A stretch of 64,000 bases of DNA, taken from contig QCUL01000006.1 in NCBI GenBank assembly GCA_003210755.1, positions 27,465-91,464 of the forward strand. The letters run 5' to 3'. How positions within the stretch are numbered: position 1 is the stretch's first letter; every line of letters starts with the position of its first letter. The notes beneath the pieces are model-generated. The model worked only from the letters and a program-made list of their open reading frames with translations. It made no database searches and was not told where the DNA came from. Of this stretch, positions 1 to 9,549 are shown piece after piece. A program made the position numbers and the translations under genes. This stretch comes from Synechococcus sp. AG-679-C18. GTDB lineage: Bacteria; Cyanobacteriota; Cyanobacteriia; PCC-6307; Cyanobiaceae.

Positions 1-33
1 GTCATTGTTATTGCTGACTAACGGAAGAGAATC

Positions 34-762
34 ATGCCGACCCTTGACTCAACAGCAGTCGCTGTTCTCGACGATCAGCAAGGTACGGCAGCGCTTCCTG
101 ACTTCACCACTGAATCCTACAAAGATGCCTATAGCAGGATCAATGCCATCGTGATTGAAGGTGAGAAAGAAGCTCACGACAACTACATCTCGCTTGGAAC
201 GTTGATGCCAGATCAAGCGGATGAGCTAGTGAAGCTTGCGAAGATGGAAATGAAGCATATGAAGGGTTTCACCGCATGTGCGAAAAATCTGAATGTGGTG
301 GCTGACATGCCCTTCGCACGTGAGTTCTTTGCTCCACTTCACGGCAATTTTCAGTCTGCGTTGAAAGAAGGAAAGTTGGTAACTTGCCTATTAATTCAAG
401 CTCTTTTGATTGAGGCTTTTGCTATCTCGGCGTATCACATTTATATTCCCGTAGCTGATCCTTTCGCCCGTAAGATCACTGAAGGTGTTGTGAAAGATGA
501 ATACACGCATTTGAATTACGGACAGGAATGGTTGAAAGAAAATTTTGAGGCAAGCAAAGATGAGTTGATGGCAGCCAATAAAGTTAACCTCCCCTTAATC
601 CGTTCGATGCTCGAACAGGTTGCTGCTGATGCATCCGTTCTCCATATGGAGAAGGAAGACTTGATTGAAGATTTTTTGATTGCGTATCAGGAAGCTTTAA
701 ATGAAATTGGTTTCACCTCCCGTGATATAGCAAGAATGGCTGCGGCAGCTTTAGCTGTTTGA
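34..762 (+). CDS. ado: Aldehyde-deformylating oxygenase (alkane synthesis)
   Basis: Converts fatty aldehydes to alkanes plus formate with a ferritin-like di-iron centre, and is the second step of the cyanobacterial hydrocarbon pathway. The 242-residue protein has the full set of metal ligands at the spacing of the Prochlorococcus MIT9313 enzyme: E44, E72 and H75 (E-x-x-H), E127, and a second E-x-x-H in [10 protein letters not shown]. Length matches the family (about 240). An AG-rich stretch (GGAAGAGA) precedes the ATG, fitting a ribosome site. The acyl-ACP reductase that supplies its substrate follows 155 bases downstream on the same strand, and accA follows that. Nothing is missing, so an active enzyme is expected. 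Confidence 0.97.
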   Translation: MPTLDSTAVAVLDDQQGTAALPDFTTESYKDAYSRINAIVIEGEKEAHDNYISLGTLMPDQADELVKLAKMEMKHMKGFTACAKNLNVVADMPFAREFFAPLHGNFQSALKEGKLVTCLLIQALLIEAFAISAYHIYIPVADPFARKITEGVVKDEYTHLNYGQEWLKENFEASKDELMAANKVNLPLIRSMLEQVAADASVLHMEKEDLIEDFLIAYQEALNEIGFTSRDIARMAAAALAV

Positions 763-790
763 TTGAACACCATCCACTTTTCGGGGTAGG

Positions 791-811
791 CAGGAGTCAA
801 TATTGCTCCTG
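791..811 (+). terminator. Small inverted repeat between ado and aar
   Basis: CAGGAG at 791-796 pairs with CTCCTG at 806-811 around a 9-base loop. It lies in the gap between the two alkane genes. No T tract follows, so this is at best a weak attenuator or processing site and may be chance. Confidence 0.25.
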
Positions 812-917
812 TCTGTTCACCCTGAACCCGACCCGTGCTTAGGTGGGTACAACTTTCATCAGCTCACTAGTTGATGCAGTTCACCTTCTTGCTTTTCAGT
901 ACGACCGTCTGCAGCAC

Positions 918-1964
918 ATGTTTGGTCTGATCGGACATTCCACTAGTTTCGAAGCTGCAAGGCGTAAAGCTTCTGAGCTGGGTTTCGATCACATTGCCGA
1001 GGGGGATCTGGATGTTTGGTGCAGTGCACCACCTCAGCTCGTAGAACGCGTGGAGGTCACAAGCCTCACAGGCAAAAAGATCGAAGGCGCCTATATCGAT
1101 TCCTGTTTTGTTCCGGAAATGCTGAGCCGCTTTAAAACAGCTCGGCGAAAAGTTTTAAACGCTATGGAGCTCGCCCAGAAAAAGGGCATCAATATCACCG
1201 CGCTCGGAGGTTTCACCTCTATCATTTTTGAGAATTTTAATCTTCTCAAGCATCAAACCATTCGAAGTACGACCCTCGAGTGGGAACGTTTCACTACAGG
1301 AAATACACACACTGCTTGGGTCATTAGCCGTCAGGTAGAGATCAATGCTCCGCTGCTGGGCATTGATTTGAGCAAGGCTCGAGTGGCCATCGTTGGAGCT
1401 ACCGGAGATATCGGTAGTGCTGTATGTCGCTGGTTGACTCAGCGAACTGGAATCGGTGAGTTGCTTATGGTCGCTCGTCAGCAGCAGCCTCTCCTAGACC
1501 TGCGAGAAACACTTGGATGTGGCCGCATTCTCAGCTTGGAGGAAGCATTGCCAGAGGCAGATGTTGTGGTTTGGGTGGCAAGCATGCCTCGAACCCTTGA
1601 AATCGATGCTGATCGCTTACAAAAACCCTGCCTGATGATCGATGGTGGCTATCCAAAAAATCTTGATTCCCGAGTGGCTGGAGAAGGTGTTCATGTTTTA
1701 AAAGGTGGCATTGTCGAATTTGTCTCTGATATCGGTTGGACGATGATGGAGAACGCTGAGTGGCAGATGGAGAAGCCCCAGAGGCAAATGTTTGCTTGTT
1801 TTGCTGAAGCGATTCTTCTTGAATTCGAGTCTTGTCATACCAATTTCAGTTGGGGTAGGAACAACATCACGCTTGAGAAAATGGATTTCATTGGTGCCGC
1901 TTCGGTTCGCCATGGCTTCTCAACTCTCAACCTTCAAGGACAGCTTCAGGCTTCCGCTGCCTGA
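918..1964 (+). CDS. aar: Long-chain acyl-ACP reductase
   Basis: Reduces acyl-ACP to fatty aldehyde with NADPH, feeding the oxygenase encoded just upstream. The reading frame is open back to a GTG at 843, but the ATG at 918 is preferred: the family begins MFGLIGH exactly there, and this start puts the cysteine of the MFACFAEA motif at residue 294, the catalytic cysteine number known for the Synechococcus elongatus enzyme. A Rossmann motif (VGATGDIGS) lies at about residues 160-168. From this start it is 348 residues, normal for the family. The ado-aar-accA-SDR order places it in a lipid-metabolism group. Confidence 0.96.
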   Translation: MFGLIGHSTSFEAARRKASELGFDHIAEGDLDVWCSAPPQLVERVEVTSLTGKKIEGAYIDSCFVPEMLSRFKTARRKVLNAMELAQKKGINITALGGFTSIIFENFNLLKHQTIRSTTLEWERFTTGNTHTAWVISRQVEINAPLLGIDLSKARVAIVGATGDIGSAVCRWLTQRTGIGELLMVARQQQPLLDLRETLGCGRILSLEEALPEADVVVWVASMPRTLEIDADRLQKPCLMIDGGYPKNLDSRVAGEGVHVLKGGIVEFVSDIGWTMMENAEWQMEKPQRQMFACFAEAILLEFESCHTNFSWGRNNITLEKMDFIGAASVRHGFSTLNLQGQLQASAA

Positions 1965-1984
1965 CGTTCACAGATTTGGTTTTC

Positions 1985-2974
1985 ATGGCACGTCGCCCTT
2001 TGCTCGAGTTTGAGAAGCCTCTGATAGAGCTTGAACAGCAGATTGAGCAGATCCGCCAGCTGGCCAGGGATTCAGAAGTTGATGTCAGCCAGCAATTGCT
2101 TCAGTTGGAGACTCTTGCTGCACGCAGACGAGAGGAAATCTTCCAAAACTTAACCCCAGCCCAGAAAATTCAGGTTGCCCGTCATCCTCATCGACCAAGC
2201 ACCTTGGATTTTATTCAGATGTTTTGCGACGATTGGGTTGAGCTGCATGGAGATCGGCGTGGAAGTGATGACCAGGCTTTAGTGGGTGGAATTGGGCGCT
2301 TGGGTAATCGCTCAGTAATGCTCCTGGGCCATCAAAAAGGGCGGGACACGAAGGAGAATGTGGCTCGTAACTTTGGGATGGCCACGCCTGGCGGATATCG
2401 CAAAGCCCTCCGACTCATGGAGCATGCCGATCGTTTTGGCCTCCCAATTCTTTCGTTCATCGATACGCCTGGTGCCTACGCAGGACTGCTGGCTGAAGAA
2501 CAGGGCCAAGGTGAAGCGATCGCGGTAAATCTCCGTGAAATGTTCCGTCTACGTGTGCCAATCATCGCCACGGTCATTGGGGAGGGGGGTTCGGGAGGTG
2601 CTCTTGGAATCGGCGTCGCTGACAGGCTGCTGATGTTTGAACACAGTGTTTACACCGTGGCGAGTCCTGAGGCCTGCGCATCCATTCTGTGGCGGGACGC
2701 TGCCAAGGCACCGGAAGCGGCATCAGCGTTGCGAATAACCGGCCAAGATTTACTGGGTCTGGGTGTTGTCGATGAGGTCCTTCCAGAACCATCCGGTGGA
2801 AATAATTGGGCCCCATTAGAGGCTGGAGCAACCCTGCGGGAAGCCCTAGAGCGCAATCTCTCTGAGTTGGGGGCTCTTCCACAGCAAGAACTACGTGATC
2901 AGCGTTATCAAAAGTTCCGAGTGATGGGTCGTTTCCTCGATCCAACCTCGTCAGAAGGCGATTCGGCTTCTTAA
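1985..2974 (+). CDS. accA: Acetyl-CoA carboxylase carboxyltransferase subunit alpha
   Basis: Alpha subunit of the carboxyltransferase half of acetyl-CoA carboxylase, which makes malonyl-CoA for fatty acid synthesis with AccB, AccC and AccD. From the ATG at 1985 the protein has 329 residues, the standard length. It carries the crotonase-fold core with [11 protein letters not shown], the [10 protein letters not shown] segment and the [10 protein letters not shown] oxyanion-hole loop. A TTG three codons upstream is in frame but less likely. It begins 20 bases after aar, suggesting co-transcription with the alkane genes that draw on the same acyl-ACP pool. Confidence 0.97.
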   Translation: MARRPLLEFEKPLIELEQQIEQIRQLARDSEVDVSQQLLQLETLAARRREEIFQNLTPAQKIQVARHPHRPSTLDFIQMFCDDWVELHGDRRGSDDQALVGGIGRLGNRSVMLLGHQKGRDTKENVARNFGMATPGGYRKALRLMEHADRFGLPILSFIDTPGAYAGLLAEEQGQGEAIAVNLREMFRLRVPIIATVIGEGGSGGALGIGVADRLLMFEHSVYTVASPEACASILWRDAAKAPEAASALRITGQDLLGLGVVDEVLPEPSGGNNWAPLEAGATLREALERNLSELGALPQQELRDQRYQKFRVMGRFLDPTSSEGDSAS

Positions 2975-2998
2975 GCTGGAGACGATCGCTGAGGCTCT

Positions 2999-3706
2999 TT
3001 GTCCTCTGTACTAATAACTGGAGCATCACGCGGCATTGGTCGCAGTGCTGCCTTCGCTTTTGCTGAGGCTGGCTGGGACCTTCTTTTGTTGTCCCGCAGT
3101 CAATCCTCTCTTCAATCTCTCGCAACTGAATTGGCATCTACAGGCCAACGCGTTAACTATGGAGCCGTTGATCTGACCAAACCTGAGGAGATTGCTCCAG
3201 GAGTGTCAACACTGCTCAGCCAGGGTTTAACACCTTCTGTACTCATCAACAACGCTGGCGCCGCGTGGACAGGAGGGTTGCTAGAGATGCCTTTGGAAAG
3301 CTGGAATTGGCTAATGCAGCTCAACCTCACCAGCGTCTTTCAAATGTGTTCTGCTGTCGTTCCTGCGATGCGTCCTTCCGGTGGTCTAGTGATTAACATC
3401 AGCAGCCATGCAGCTCGTAACGCATTCCCTAATTGGGGTGCTTACTGCACAGTGAAAGCTGCGCTTGCCAGCTTTACGCGTTGTCTCGCTGAAGAGGAAA
3501 GAGGCAATGGGATTCGCGCTTGTACGCTCACTCTTGGCGCTGTAGACACGTCACTTTGGGACTCTCCTACGGTCCAAAGTTCTTTTGATCGGCGTGCAAT
3601 GCTCCCAGCCGAACAAGCTGCTGTTACGCTTCTTAATCTTGCGCAGCAGCCCTCCACACAAGTTGTTGAAGACCTCACTTTAATGCCAGCTACTGGTGCC
3701 TTCTAA
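2999..3706 (+). CDS. Short-chain dehydrogenase/reductase
   Basis: An NAD(P)-dependent oxidoreductase of the classical SDR family, 235 residues. Visible motifs are TGASRGIG (residues 7-14, cofactor binding), NNAG (structure), a serine in INISSHAA and the catalytic Y-x-x-x-K in YCTVKAA. It starts with TTG, 24 bases after accA, and no better in-frame ATG exists before the nucleotide motif. The substrate cannot be read from sequence. Its position beside aar, ado and accA hints at fatty aldehyde or acyl chemistry, but that is inference from neighbours only. Confidence 0.85.
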   Translation: MSSVLITGASRGIGRSAAFAFAEAGWDLLLLSRSQSSLQSLATELASTGQRVNYGAVDLTKPEEIAPGVSTLLSQGLTPSVLINNAGAAWTGGLLEMPLESWNWLMQLNLTSVFQMCSAVVPAMRPSGGLVINISSHAARNAFPNWGAYCTVKAALASFTRCLAEEERGNGIRACTLTLGAVDTSLWDSPTVQSSFDRRAMLPAEQAAVTLLNLAQQPSTQVVEDLTLMPATGAF

Positions 3707-3718
3707 AACACCCCTGAC

Positions 3719-4462
3719 ATGACTTCTACTATTCCTGCTATTTCCAACGGGACATTGCCTCCTCTCAGTGCTGGGGCTCAATCCGTCTCTCAGAGAATCC
3801 GCAAACGTCTAATCGATCAGGACATTTCGTTCCTGGCCAATGACAACATCGCTGCCTTTATTCAATCAGGTGAGTTAGACGAACTTGAGCACGAAGTCGC
3901 TGATCGTGTCAGGGAGCTTCTCCGCAGCTTGGTCATTGATATTGATAATGATCACAACACCGCTGAGACAGCAGAGCGAGTCGCTCGTATGTATCTCCGT
4001 GAGGTTTTCAAGGGTCGCTATCACCATCAACCGAAGGTTGCGAGCTTTCCTAATGTCAAACAGCTTGACGAGATTTATACAGTTGGCCCAATCACTGTTA
4101 GATCTGCATGCTCCCATCACTTGGTTCCAATCATGGGCAATTGTTGGATTGGGATTAAACCTGGGGATCGGGTCATTGGGCTATCTAAGTTCACCCGTGT
4201 TGCTGATTGGGTGTTCTCAAGGCCTCACATTCAAGAAGAAGCTGTAATGATTCTTGCTGATGAAATTGAACGCTTGTGTGCTCCACAAGGTCTCGGAATC
4301 ATCATTAAAGCTCAGCATTACTGCATGAAATGGAGAGGCGTGCGTGAGCCGCAAACCAGCATGGTGAATTCAGTGGTTCGTGGAGACTTTCGGCATGATC
4401 CAAGCCTCAAGCAAGAATTTTTCGAGCTTGTCAGGCAACAGGAAGCAATGCTCAGCACTTGA
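3719..4462 (+). CDS. folE: GTP cyclohydrolase I
   Basis: Catalyses the first step of tetrahydrofolate and pterin synthesis, GTP to dihydroneopterin triphosphate, as a homodecameric zinc enzyme. The 247-residue protein shows the zinc and active-site motif SACSHHLVP, the GYIGI-like WIGIKPG segment, and the distal cysteine in HYCMKWRGV. It starts 12 bases after the SDR and closes this plus-strand run of five genes. An imperfect 8-base inverted repeat overlaps its stop codon. Confidence 0.96.
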   Translation: MTSTIPAISNGTLPPLSAGAQSVSQRIRKRLIDQDISFLANDNIAAFIQSGELDELEHEVADRVRELLRSLVIDIDNDHNTAETAERVARMYLREVFKGRYHHQPKVASFPNVKQLDEIYTVGPITVRSACSHHLVPIMGNCWIGIKPGDRVIGLSKFTRVADWVFSRPHIQEEAVMILADEIERLCAPQGLGIIIKAQHYCMKWRGVREPQTSMVNSVVRGDFRHDPSLKQEFFELVRQQEAMLST

Positions 4463-4480
4463 TCAGAAGATAAAGTGCTG
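4453..4480. terminator. Inverted repeat at the folE 3' end
   Basis: CAGCACTT (4453-4460) pairs with AAGTGCTG (4473-4480) around a 12-base loop, overlapping the folE stop and lying between two convergent genes. Without a T tract on either side it is only a candidate shared terminator. Confidence 0.35.
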
Positions 4481-4490
4481 ATGTTCAATA

Positions 4491-4988
4491 TTATTGGATT
4501 GGTCCAATGATGTTGCTGCTCACACGCTTTACTTCTCCATCATTGGTTTTGACAACCAATACTGCCATTACTTTTCTACCACGTTCAGTTTGGCTTATTC
4601 GAAATGATTCTTCGCTTGAGTTTGGTACTAGTTTCCATGGACCATTCCCTTGGCGCTGATACCAATGAATATCAACTGAGCTGAATTGATCTCCCTCAAG
4701 ATCAACTTCGGCTCTTAGCAAACGTCCTTGACGTGCCTCTCCAGCAAGGATGAATTTTTTGAGCCCTTGGATCGACTGTTCAATGTGGCCTTCAGCTTCA
4801 AGATCCGTAGAAATTTCTTTGTCGAGCACCTTGATTTGTGCTTCGGGATCTGCTGTTAGGCCTGGTACGCACTGCAAACTTCCATTTTCTAAACGACATC
4901 CAGGGAGCATTCCTTGGGCGAGAGTACTTAGAGGTAAAAGATTGATCAATGTGAGGAAGATCGCAGATGCTGCAGCCTTGTGAGCCAT
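4491..4988 (-). CDS. Secreted conserved protein of unknown function
   Basis: I do not recognise a named family. From the ATG at 4988 the 165-residue product begins with MAHK, then a hydrophobic stretch ending in LSTLAQG, a typical signal peptide with an AQ-type cleavage site, so it is probably exported. Two cysteines follow soon after (CRLENG and LQCVPG), then a charged domain with a GRLLRAEVDL segment. The start is chosen because the frame extends 22 codons upstream into trpF but the signal peptide begins at 4988. It lies directly downstream of trpF and may be co-transcribed. Confidence 0.7.
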   Translation of the reverse strand: MAHKAAASAIFLTLINLLPLSTLAQGMLPGCRLENGSLQCVPGLTADPEAQIKVLDKEISTDLEAEGHIEQSIQGLKKFILAGEARQGRLLRAEVDLEGDQFSSVDIHWYQRQGNGPWKLVPNSSEESFRISQTERGRKVMAVLVVKTNDGEVKRVSSNIIGPIQ

Positions 4989-5013
4989 GGAAATCGGTTG
5001 AGATGGATGCAAC

Positions 5014-5697
5014 TTATTGCCGAAGCGGTCTGTTGTCATGAACGGCTCGAACAAGTGCTTGTACTTTGTCGAGATCTTTCACCCCTGGTTTCTCTTCCAG
5101 CCGGCTTGATGCATCGAGTCCGTAGGGCGTAATGCGGTTGAGGAGTTCGGGAATCCATTCGGCGCTGATCCCGCCAGCTAGCCACCAGGCACTGTTGGGT
5201 TCGAGCTGTTCGCTAACTCGGATTAACCAGCTTGGGTCAAGGCGATGCCCTGTTCCACCGAGTTGTTCAGGGCTCCAAGCATCAAGTAACAAGGCATCAA
5301 CATGAGGTTCATATCGTTTTAATTCTCTGAGATCTTGTTCAGTACGCAGTCTCAGAGCTTTCCACCAGCGCACCGTTGAATGTTGTTCCTTTAATTGATG
5401 GCATCGCTCGGGTGTCTCCGATCCATGGAGCTGAACAACGGTTGGAGTTCCCTTGCCTTTAAGTGCGCTTTGCAGTGATCTGTCCGAAGGATCTGCAACA
5501 ACCCAGACCCGCTCTACGCGTGGATGAACACGCTCTAATTCGGCGAAGATGGCGCGTCGGAGTTGATCCTCTACGAAACGTGGCGTCGTCTCCACACCGA
5601 TTACGCCGATCGCCTCAACTCCCATTGCAGCGATGGAACTGGATTGAGAGAGATCGGTGAGACCACAAATCTTCAGAGCAATGGCCGAATCGGACAT
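5014..5697 (-). CDS. trpF: Phosphoribosylanthranilate isomerase
   Basis: Third step of tryptophan biosynthesis, converting phosphoribosyl anthranilate to its ribulose form on a TIM barrel. The 227-residue protein begins with the LKICGLT motif containing the catalytic cysteine, has LLLDAW and GGTGHRLDPSW in the phosphate-binding region, and ends with an AGGIS strand. Length is normal. It stands alone rather than in a trp operon, as is usual in cyanobacteria; trpA appears at the far end of this window. It diverges from the M50 protease with about 74 bases between starts. Confidence 0.95.
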   Translation of the reverse strand: MSDSAIALKICGLTDLSQSSSIAAMGVEAIGVIGVETTPRFVEDQLRRAIFAELERVHPRVERVWVVADPSDRSLQSALKGKGTPTVVQLHGSETPERCHQLKEQHSTVRWWKALRLRTEQDLRELKRYEPHVDALLLDAWSPEQLGGTGHRLDPSWLIRVSEQLEPNSAWWLAGGISAEWIPELLNRITPYGLDASSRLEEKPGVKDLDKVQALVRAVHDNRPLRQ

Positions 5698-5771
5698 TCA
5701 ATCGAGGTGCTCGAGGTGTTCCTTTCTAGGATTGAAACATTGGGCCGCGGCGGCGCTCAACGGAGGTGTTC

Positions 5772-7037
5772 ATGGGCGATGGATGGCAGCTAATGCGGAT
5801 TCGAGGCATTCCGCTTCGGGTTCACCCGAGCTGGTTCATCATTTTGGTGCTGTTCACACTTGCTTTTCAGCAACAAGCAGCGCGGCTTCCAGATGCATCT
5901 GGCTCGCCCTTGCTGAGTTGGTTAGTTGGTTTGGCAACTGCACTCTTGCTCTTTATCTCTGTTCTTTTGCACGAACTTGGCCATTCCCTTGTTGCACTTA
6001 GGGAGGGTGTCAAGGTAATCAGCATCACGCTGATCTTGTTTGGTGGTGTTGCTCGGGTTGAGCGTGAATGCTCTACAGCAATGGGGGCTTTCAGGGTGGC
6101 CGCGGCAGGTCCAGCTGTCAGCTTTGTTCTTGCCGGCTTGCTTCTGGCCAGTCAGCATGCTGCAGCTCACGCCAATCCCTTGTTGGGCAATCTTGTTGGT
6201 CAGCTTGGTGCTCTCAATTTGGTCTTGGCTGTATTTAATCTTTTGCCTGGGTTACCGCTGGATGGAGGCTTGATTCTTAAGTCCTTGGTCTGGCAGTTCA
6301 CTGGTAGTCAACGCCGAGGAATTCAGGTTGCCACCACCACCGGTCGGCTACTTTCTCTGACCTTGATCATGTTGGGGATTTGGTGGTTTCTCAATGGTGG
6401 TGGAATCACCGCTCTTTGGTTTGTCCTTTTGGGTTGGTTTGGAATGGGAGCTTCGCGCTCTCAAGCTCAAACATTGGCGCTGCAGCAGCTCTTAGTGCGC
6501 TTGCGGGTGGGACCTTCTTCCTCTAAGCGTTTTCGAGTGATGGAATCAGATCAGTCTTTGCGACGCCTCAGCCAAATGCGTCTAAGAGGAGCTGAGTCTG
6601 AGGAAGATCTGCTACCCGACTGGGTGCTTGTTTGTCGTTCTGGTCGCTGGGTTGGATTTGTCACTGATCAACCACTTAAGGAATTGTCTGTTCAAAACTG
6701 GGATTTTCAGACCGTCGGAGACCATATGCGACCTCTGGATGAGCTTCCTTCTATCGAAGAATCTGAACCGCTTTGGAAAGCCGTTCTTGCTCTTGAACAG
6801 AGTGAGCAGGGAAGATTACTTGTGACTGGTGCTGCGGGTCTTCCTTCTGGAACGCTCGATCGAAGTGATGTTGGCGAGGCGGTCCTTAAAGGGTTGTCGC
6901 TCAAGTTGCCAGCACCACTGCTTGAAGCCTCAAGGCGTCGAAATGACTATCCCTTTGGTCTACCGCTTCTCCAAGCGGTTACTTCAATGCGTGCATCTGG
7001 ACTGTTGGATGAAACTTCAGAATCATTGACCCGATAG
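5772..7037 (+). CDS. Site-2 protease-like M50 metalloprotease with C-terminal CBS-like region
   Basis: An intramembrane zinc protease-like protein of the S2P/SpoIVFB group, 421 residues from the ATG at 5772 (an in-frame GTG lies two codons earlier). The HELGH zinc motif lies at residues 67-71 in a membrane segment, and the distal ligand motif LPGLPLDGG follows after further membrane helices. Residues from about 255 onward form a soluble region resembling paired CBS modules, which often sense nucleotides. Its last 91 bases overlap the convergent lipoate ligase-like gene. The substrate is unknown; membrane-anchored regulators are typical substrates of the family. Confidence 0.85.
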   Translation: MGDGWQLMRIRGIPLRVHPSWFIILVLFTLAFQQQAARLPDASGSPLLSWLVGLATALLLFISVLLHELGHSLVALREGVKVISITLILFGGVARVERECSTAMGAFRVAAAGPAVSFVLAGLLLASQHAAAHANPLLGNLVGQLGALNLVLAVFNLLPGLPLDGGLILKSLVWQFTGSQRRGIQVATTTGRLLSLTLIMLGIWWFLNGGGITALWFVLLGWFGMGASRSQAQTLALQQLLVRLRVGPSSSKRFRVMESDQSLRRLSQMRLRGAESEEDLLPDWVLVCRSGRWVGFVTDQPLKELSVQNWDFQTVGDHMRPLDELPSIEESEPLWKAVLALEQSEQGRLLVTGAAGLPSGTLDRSDVGEAVLKGLSLKLPAPLLEASRRRNDYPFGLPLLQAVTSMRASGLLDETSESLTR

Positions 7038-7783
7038 ACATCAGCACGGTCTCTTACGAGTTGATGTTCTCTTCCAGTGATGGGGTTCACGTTCCAGCTG
7101 AGTCCTGGCCAGAGCTCCTTAATCGCATCAATAAGTGCCGCCTCCACGCTCGCAGCTGATGGTTGAAACGGTCGCCAGCAGGGTGGAGCCGTTCCGAATA
7201 CCTCTTGCCAAAGTTGATTGGGTGGAGCTAAGGGAATTTCTCCGTGCTGAAGCAAGTGCCCTCGTTGCCAGAACTGGGCGTTGCCAATGCGCTTTTGTCC
7301 GAAAGGATCTACTAAATCGGCCGAGGTGGCACTAGCGAAGCAATTCTGACTTCCGGCGAGAGCTGGAGCAACGCCTGGATTTAGCTCGAGACCGAGTCGC
7401 TGAAAGCCTGAATAAAGCCAAGTATTAAGCCGGCGGTACGCTTCACGGCGTCGCCGTGGTGGATGCGGCCAGATCAAGGCATAAGTAAGGCCTCCGCCAT
7501 GCAGAACAGCGCCTCCACCGCTAGGGCGTCGGACCAACTTCATGTGATTGCTTTCAACGAGTTCTTGCCAGTGACTTGCAAGTTGTGTCTGGTGGCGTCC
7601 AAGTGACAACCAGTGCCCATCCCAGCGGTAAAAGCGGAGCACGGGCCCAGGTTTTTCCTTTCTGTAGCAATGCTCCAATAACAGGGAGTCGAATGCCATG
7701 TGCTCAGGACCTTCGCCGTCGAGAGTCGGTATTAGCCGACCGCTTGTTTCGAACTCGGACCGGCAGGATGCAGGAATTGACAT
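6947..7783 (-). CDS. Lipoate-protein ligase / octanoyltransferase family protein
   Basis: Belongs to the biotin/lipoyl A/B ligase fold, which attaches lipoyl or octanoyl groups to carrier proteins such as glycine cleavage H protein and E2 subunits. The 278-residue product has RRPSGGGAVLH, the family signature, and a KRIGNAQ lysine motif that contacts the acyl group. Whether it is LplA- or LipM-like cannot be settled by eye. The start at 7783 lies only 7 bases from the start of the divergent exporter gene, and the 3' end overlaps the convergent protease gene by 91 bases, so both ends are unusually compressed. Confidence 0.85.
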   Translation of the reverse strand: MSIPASCRSEFETSGRLIPTLDGEGPEHMAFDSLLLEHCYRKEKPGPVLRFYRWDGHWLSLGRHQTQLASHWQELVESNHMKLVRRPSGGGAVLHGGGLTYALIWPHPPRRRREAYRRLNTWLYSGFQRLGLELNPGVAPALAGSQNCFASATSADLVDPFGQKRIGNAQFWQRGHLLQHGEIPLAPPNQLWQEVFGTAPPCWRPFQPSAASVEAALIDAIKELWPGLSWNVNPITGREHQLVRDRADVYRVNDSEVSSNSPDARIEVTAWRSGRPKG

Positions 7784-7790
7784 AGCCGGA

Positions 7791-8558
7791 ATGGAGATTT
7801 TGGATTGGCTGCTGATTATTCCTCTAGGTCTCCTCGCAGGCGGGTTAGCAGGTCTGCTAGGGATTGGAGGTGGTTTGATTTTTGCTCCTTTGCTTCTTTG
7901 GATGGGATTAAGCCCTCATCAAGCACTTGCGACAAGCACCTTTGCCATTGTGCCGACGGCCATGAGTGGCACGGCCACTCATCTTCGAGCTCGATCTGTG
8001 CCTGCCCGCGCTGGATTGGCCATTGGTATCGCAGCTTTTTTGACGGCATTAATCTTCAGTCGTTTAGGCCGGTTGGCAGCTGGATGGCATTTGCTGGCCC
8101 TTCAAGCATGTCTTTATTTGTTTCTAGCTTGCACGATTCAGTCACATCCACAAGATTCAGATTCTGATAAGTACCAGCCTTTTTCTGTTCCAGGTCTTAC
8201 AGCTGTGGGCGGACTAGCAGGCTTCGCTGGAGGTTTGCTTGGCTTGGGCGGAGGGCTTGTGATGGTTCCTCTAATGGTTCGGGGGTTTTCGGTTCCGATT
8301 CGGCTGGCAATCAGATTCAGCACGGTGGCTGTTGCTTGTTCAACATCGGCGGCATCTCTTCAGTTTCTTCATGAAGGGAGGGGGCTGCCAACTTTGGGTC
8401 TCATTCTGGGTGGAGTTGCTGCGGTCGGTGCTCAGTGGAGCGCCTCGCGCCTCGATGACGTTAAGGCTGATCGGCTTGCCTGGATGCTGCGTGGTCTAGC
8501 CATTTTGTTGGCGTTTGATAGTGCTCGAAGAGCAATCCAGCTTGTGATTGAAAGTTGA
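7791..8558 (+). CDS. TauE/SafE-family membrane exporter
   Basis: A membrane protein of about 255 residues with the two-fold repeated glycine-rich motif of the TauE/SafE (DUF81) family: GLLGIGGGLIFAP near the N terminus and GLLGLGGGLVMVP in the second half. Members move sulfite, sulfonates or other small anions, but the substrate is not predictable here. The ATG at 7791 begins right at the first membrane segment; upstream in-frame codons run across the lipoate ligase start. The two divergent start codons leave no room for ordinary promoters between them. Confidence 0.85.
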   Translation: MEILDWLLIIPLGLLAGGLAGLLGIGGGLIFAPLLLWMGLSPHQALATSTFAIVPTAMSGTATHLRARSVPARAGLAIGIAAFLTALIFSRLGRLAAGWHLLALQACLYLFLACTIQSHPQDSDSDKYQPFSVPGLTAVGGLAGFAGGLLGLGGGLVMVPLMVRGFSVPIRLAIRFSTVAVACSTSAASLQFLHEGRGLPTLGLILGGVAAVGAQWSASRLDDVKADRLAWMLRGLAILLAFDSARRAIQLVIES

Positions 8559-8559
8559 T

Positions 8560-9549
8560 TCAGTTCGCGGTCAGTGTGATCAAGGGCTGAATGCCTAACG
8601 CGATCATCAGGCTCACGAATAGCCCAACACCAGCTTTCCAGATGTCATCGCTCAAGATCTTCCCTAAGGGTCCTATGGCGTGATCAGAGCCTTCATTCGA
8701 GGATGATTGTTGCCTTAGGACAAGCGCGATTTCACGACCTCCCAATAATCCCAGAAACACCCAAGTTGTGCTTAAGGGAAAGGTGCTGAGACGCGCTTCG
8801 TAGAGCAAACAGATCCCAAACATCAGGTCGATGACGGTGGCTGCCCGTAGATCGGATGTGTTGGTTTTTGATCTTAAAACCCCCTGAATCGGTCCCCCTC
8901 CAATGGAGACCAGTGCGCATAACCCTGCACAGAGAACCATGATGCAAAGCAGCATTGGAACGAATCCGATGCTGCGAGGTAAAAAAATAAATATGTTCGC
9001 CAGATCTTGCACCATCCAAAGGCTCCAGAGAAAGCCTGTTGAGCACCACTGGAGGAAGTACCAGAGTTTGTTGACGTCTGAATCAGGATGATTCCTTTGC
9101 TCCAGCAAGCAATCGAGGAGCCACAGTCCGATCCCCCATGTGGCGAGTCCAAGGCAGAGGGCTAAGAGATACCCCGATACTGATCGCTCGAGAAGTGTGC
9201 TGACCTGTTCTGGAACAAAGGCTGAGAGCACAAGAAAGGAAGTGCTAACAGGAGCCCCCCAGGTTGTGAGGATGAGCAGTGCAACAGGTGGAATGATGTA
9301 TGCCCAGGTCAAGTATTCAGGCTGCGGAAATGATTCGAGTCGTCCCCATGAGGGATCTCCACTGTTGATCAACCATCCCAACATCAGAACGACTGTTGTG
9401 ATCGAGCAAAGAAAAACCATCTGCACCGCTTTTGGCGTGCATTTTTTATTGGATGTGAGGTAGCTCCCTAGGGTCTGAAGCGAATCATTTGCGGTCACCG
9501 AACAGGCGGCTAACAGAAAGCCGATCAACATCCATGGAGTGATCTCCAT
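8560..9549 (-). CDS. PiT-like integral membrane permease
   Basis: A 329-residue protein with about nine to ten hydrophobic segments. Two half-repeats look like divergent phosphate-permease (PiT, PF01384) signatures: VTANDSLQTLGSYL near the N terminus (compare the family GANDVANAxG) with GAPVSTSF, and later a PLSTTWVFLG segment (compare PISTTH). The usual second GAND is not obvious. It may transport phosphate or another anion; that is inference. It starts on the last base of the upstream CRR6 gene (TAATG), so the two are probably translated from one message. Confidence 0.65.
   Translation of the reverse strand: MEITPWMLIGFLLAACSVTANDSLQTLGSYLTSNKKCTPKAVQMVFLCSITTVVLMLGWLINSGDPSWGRLESFPQPEYLTWAYIIPPVALLILTTWGAPVSTSFLVLSAFVPEQVSTLLERSVSGYLLALCLGLATWGIGLWLLDCLLEQRNHPDSDVNKLWYFLQWCSTGFLWSLWMVQDLANIFIFLPRSIGFVPMLLCIMVLCAGLCALVSIGGGPIQGVLRSKTNTSDLRAATVIDLMFGICLLYEARLSTFPLSTTWVFLGLLGGREIALVLRQQSSSNEGSDHAIGPLGKILSDDIWKAGVGLFVSLMIALGIQPLITLTAN

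Noticed and set aside
2574..3137. 187-codon open frame antisense to accA
   Set aside because: It mirrors the strongly supported accA frame, has no recognisable fold and a proline/arginine-rich antisense composition.
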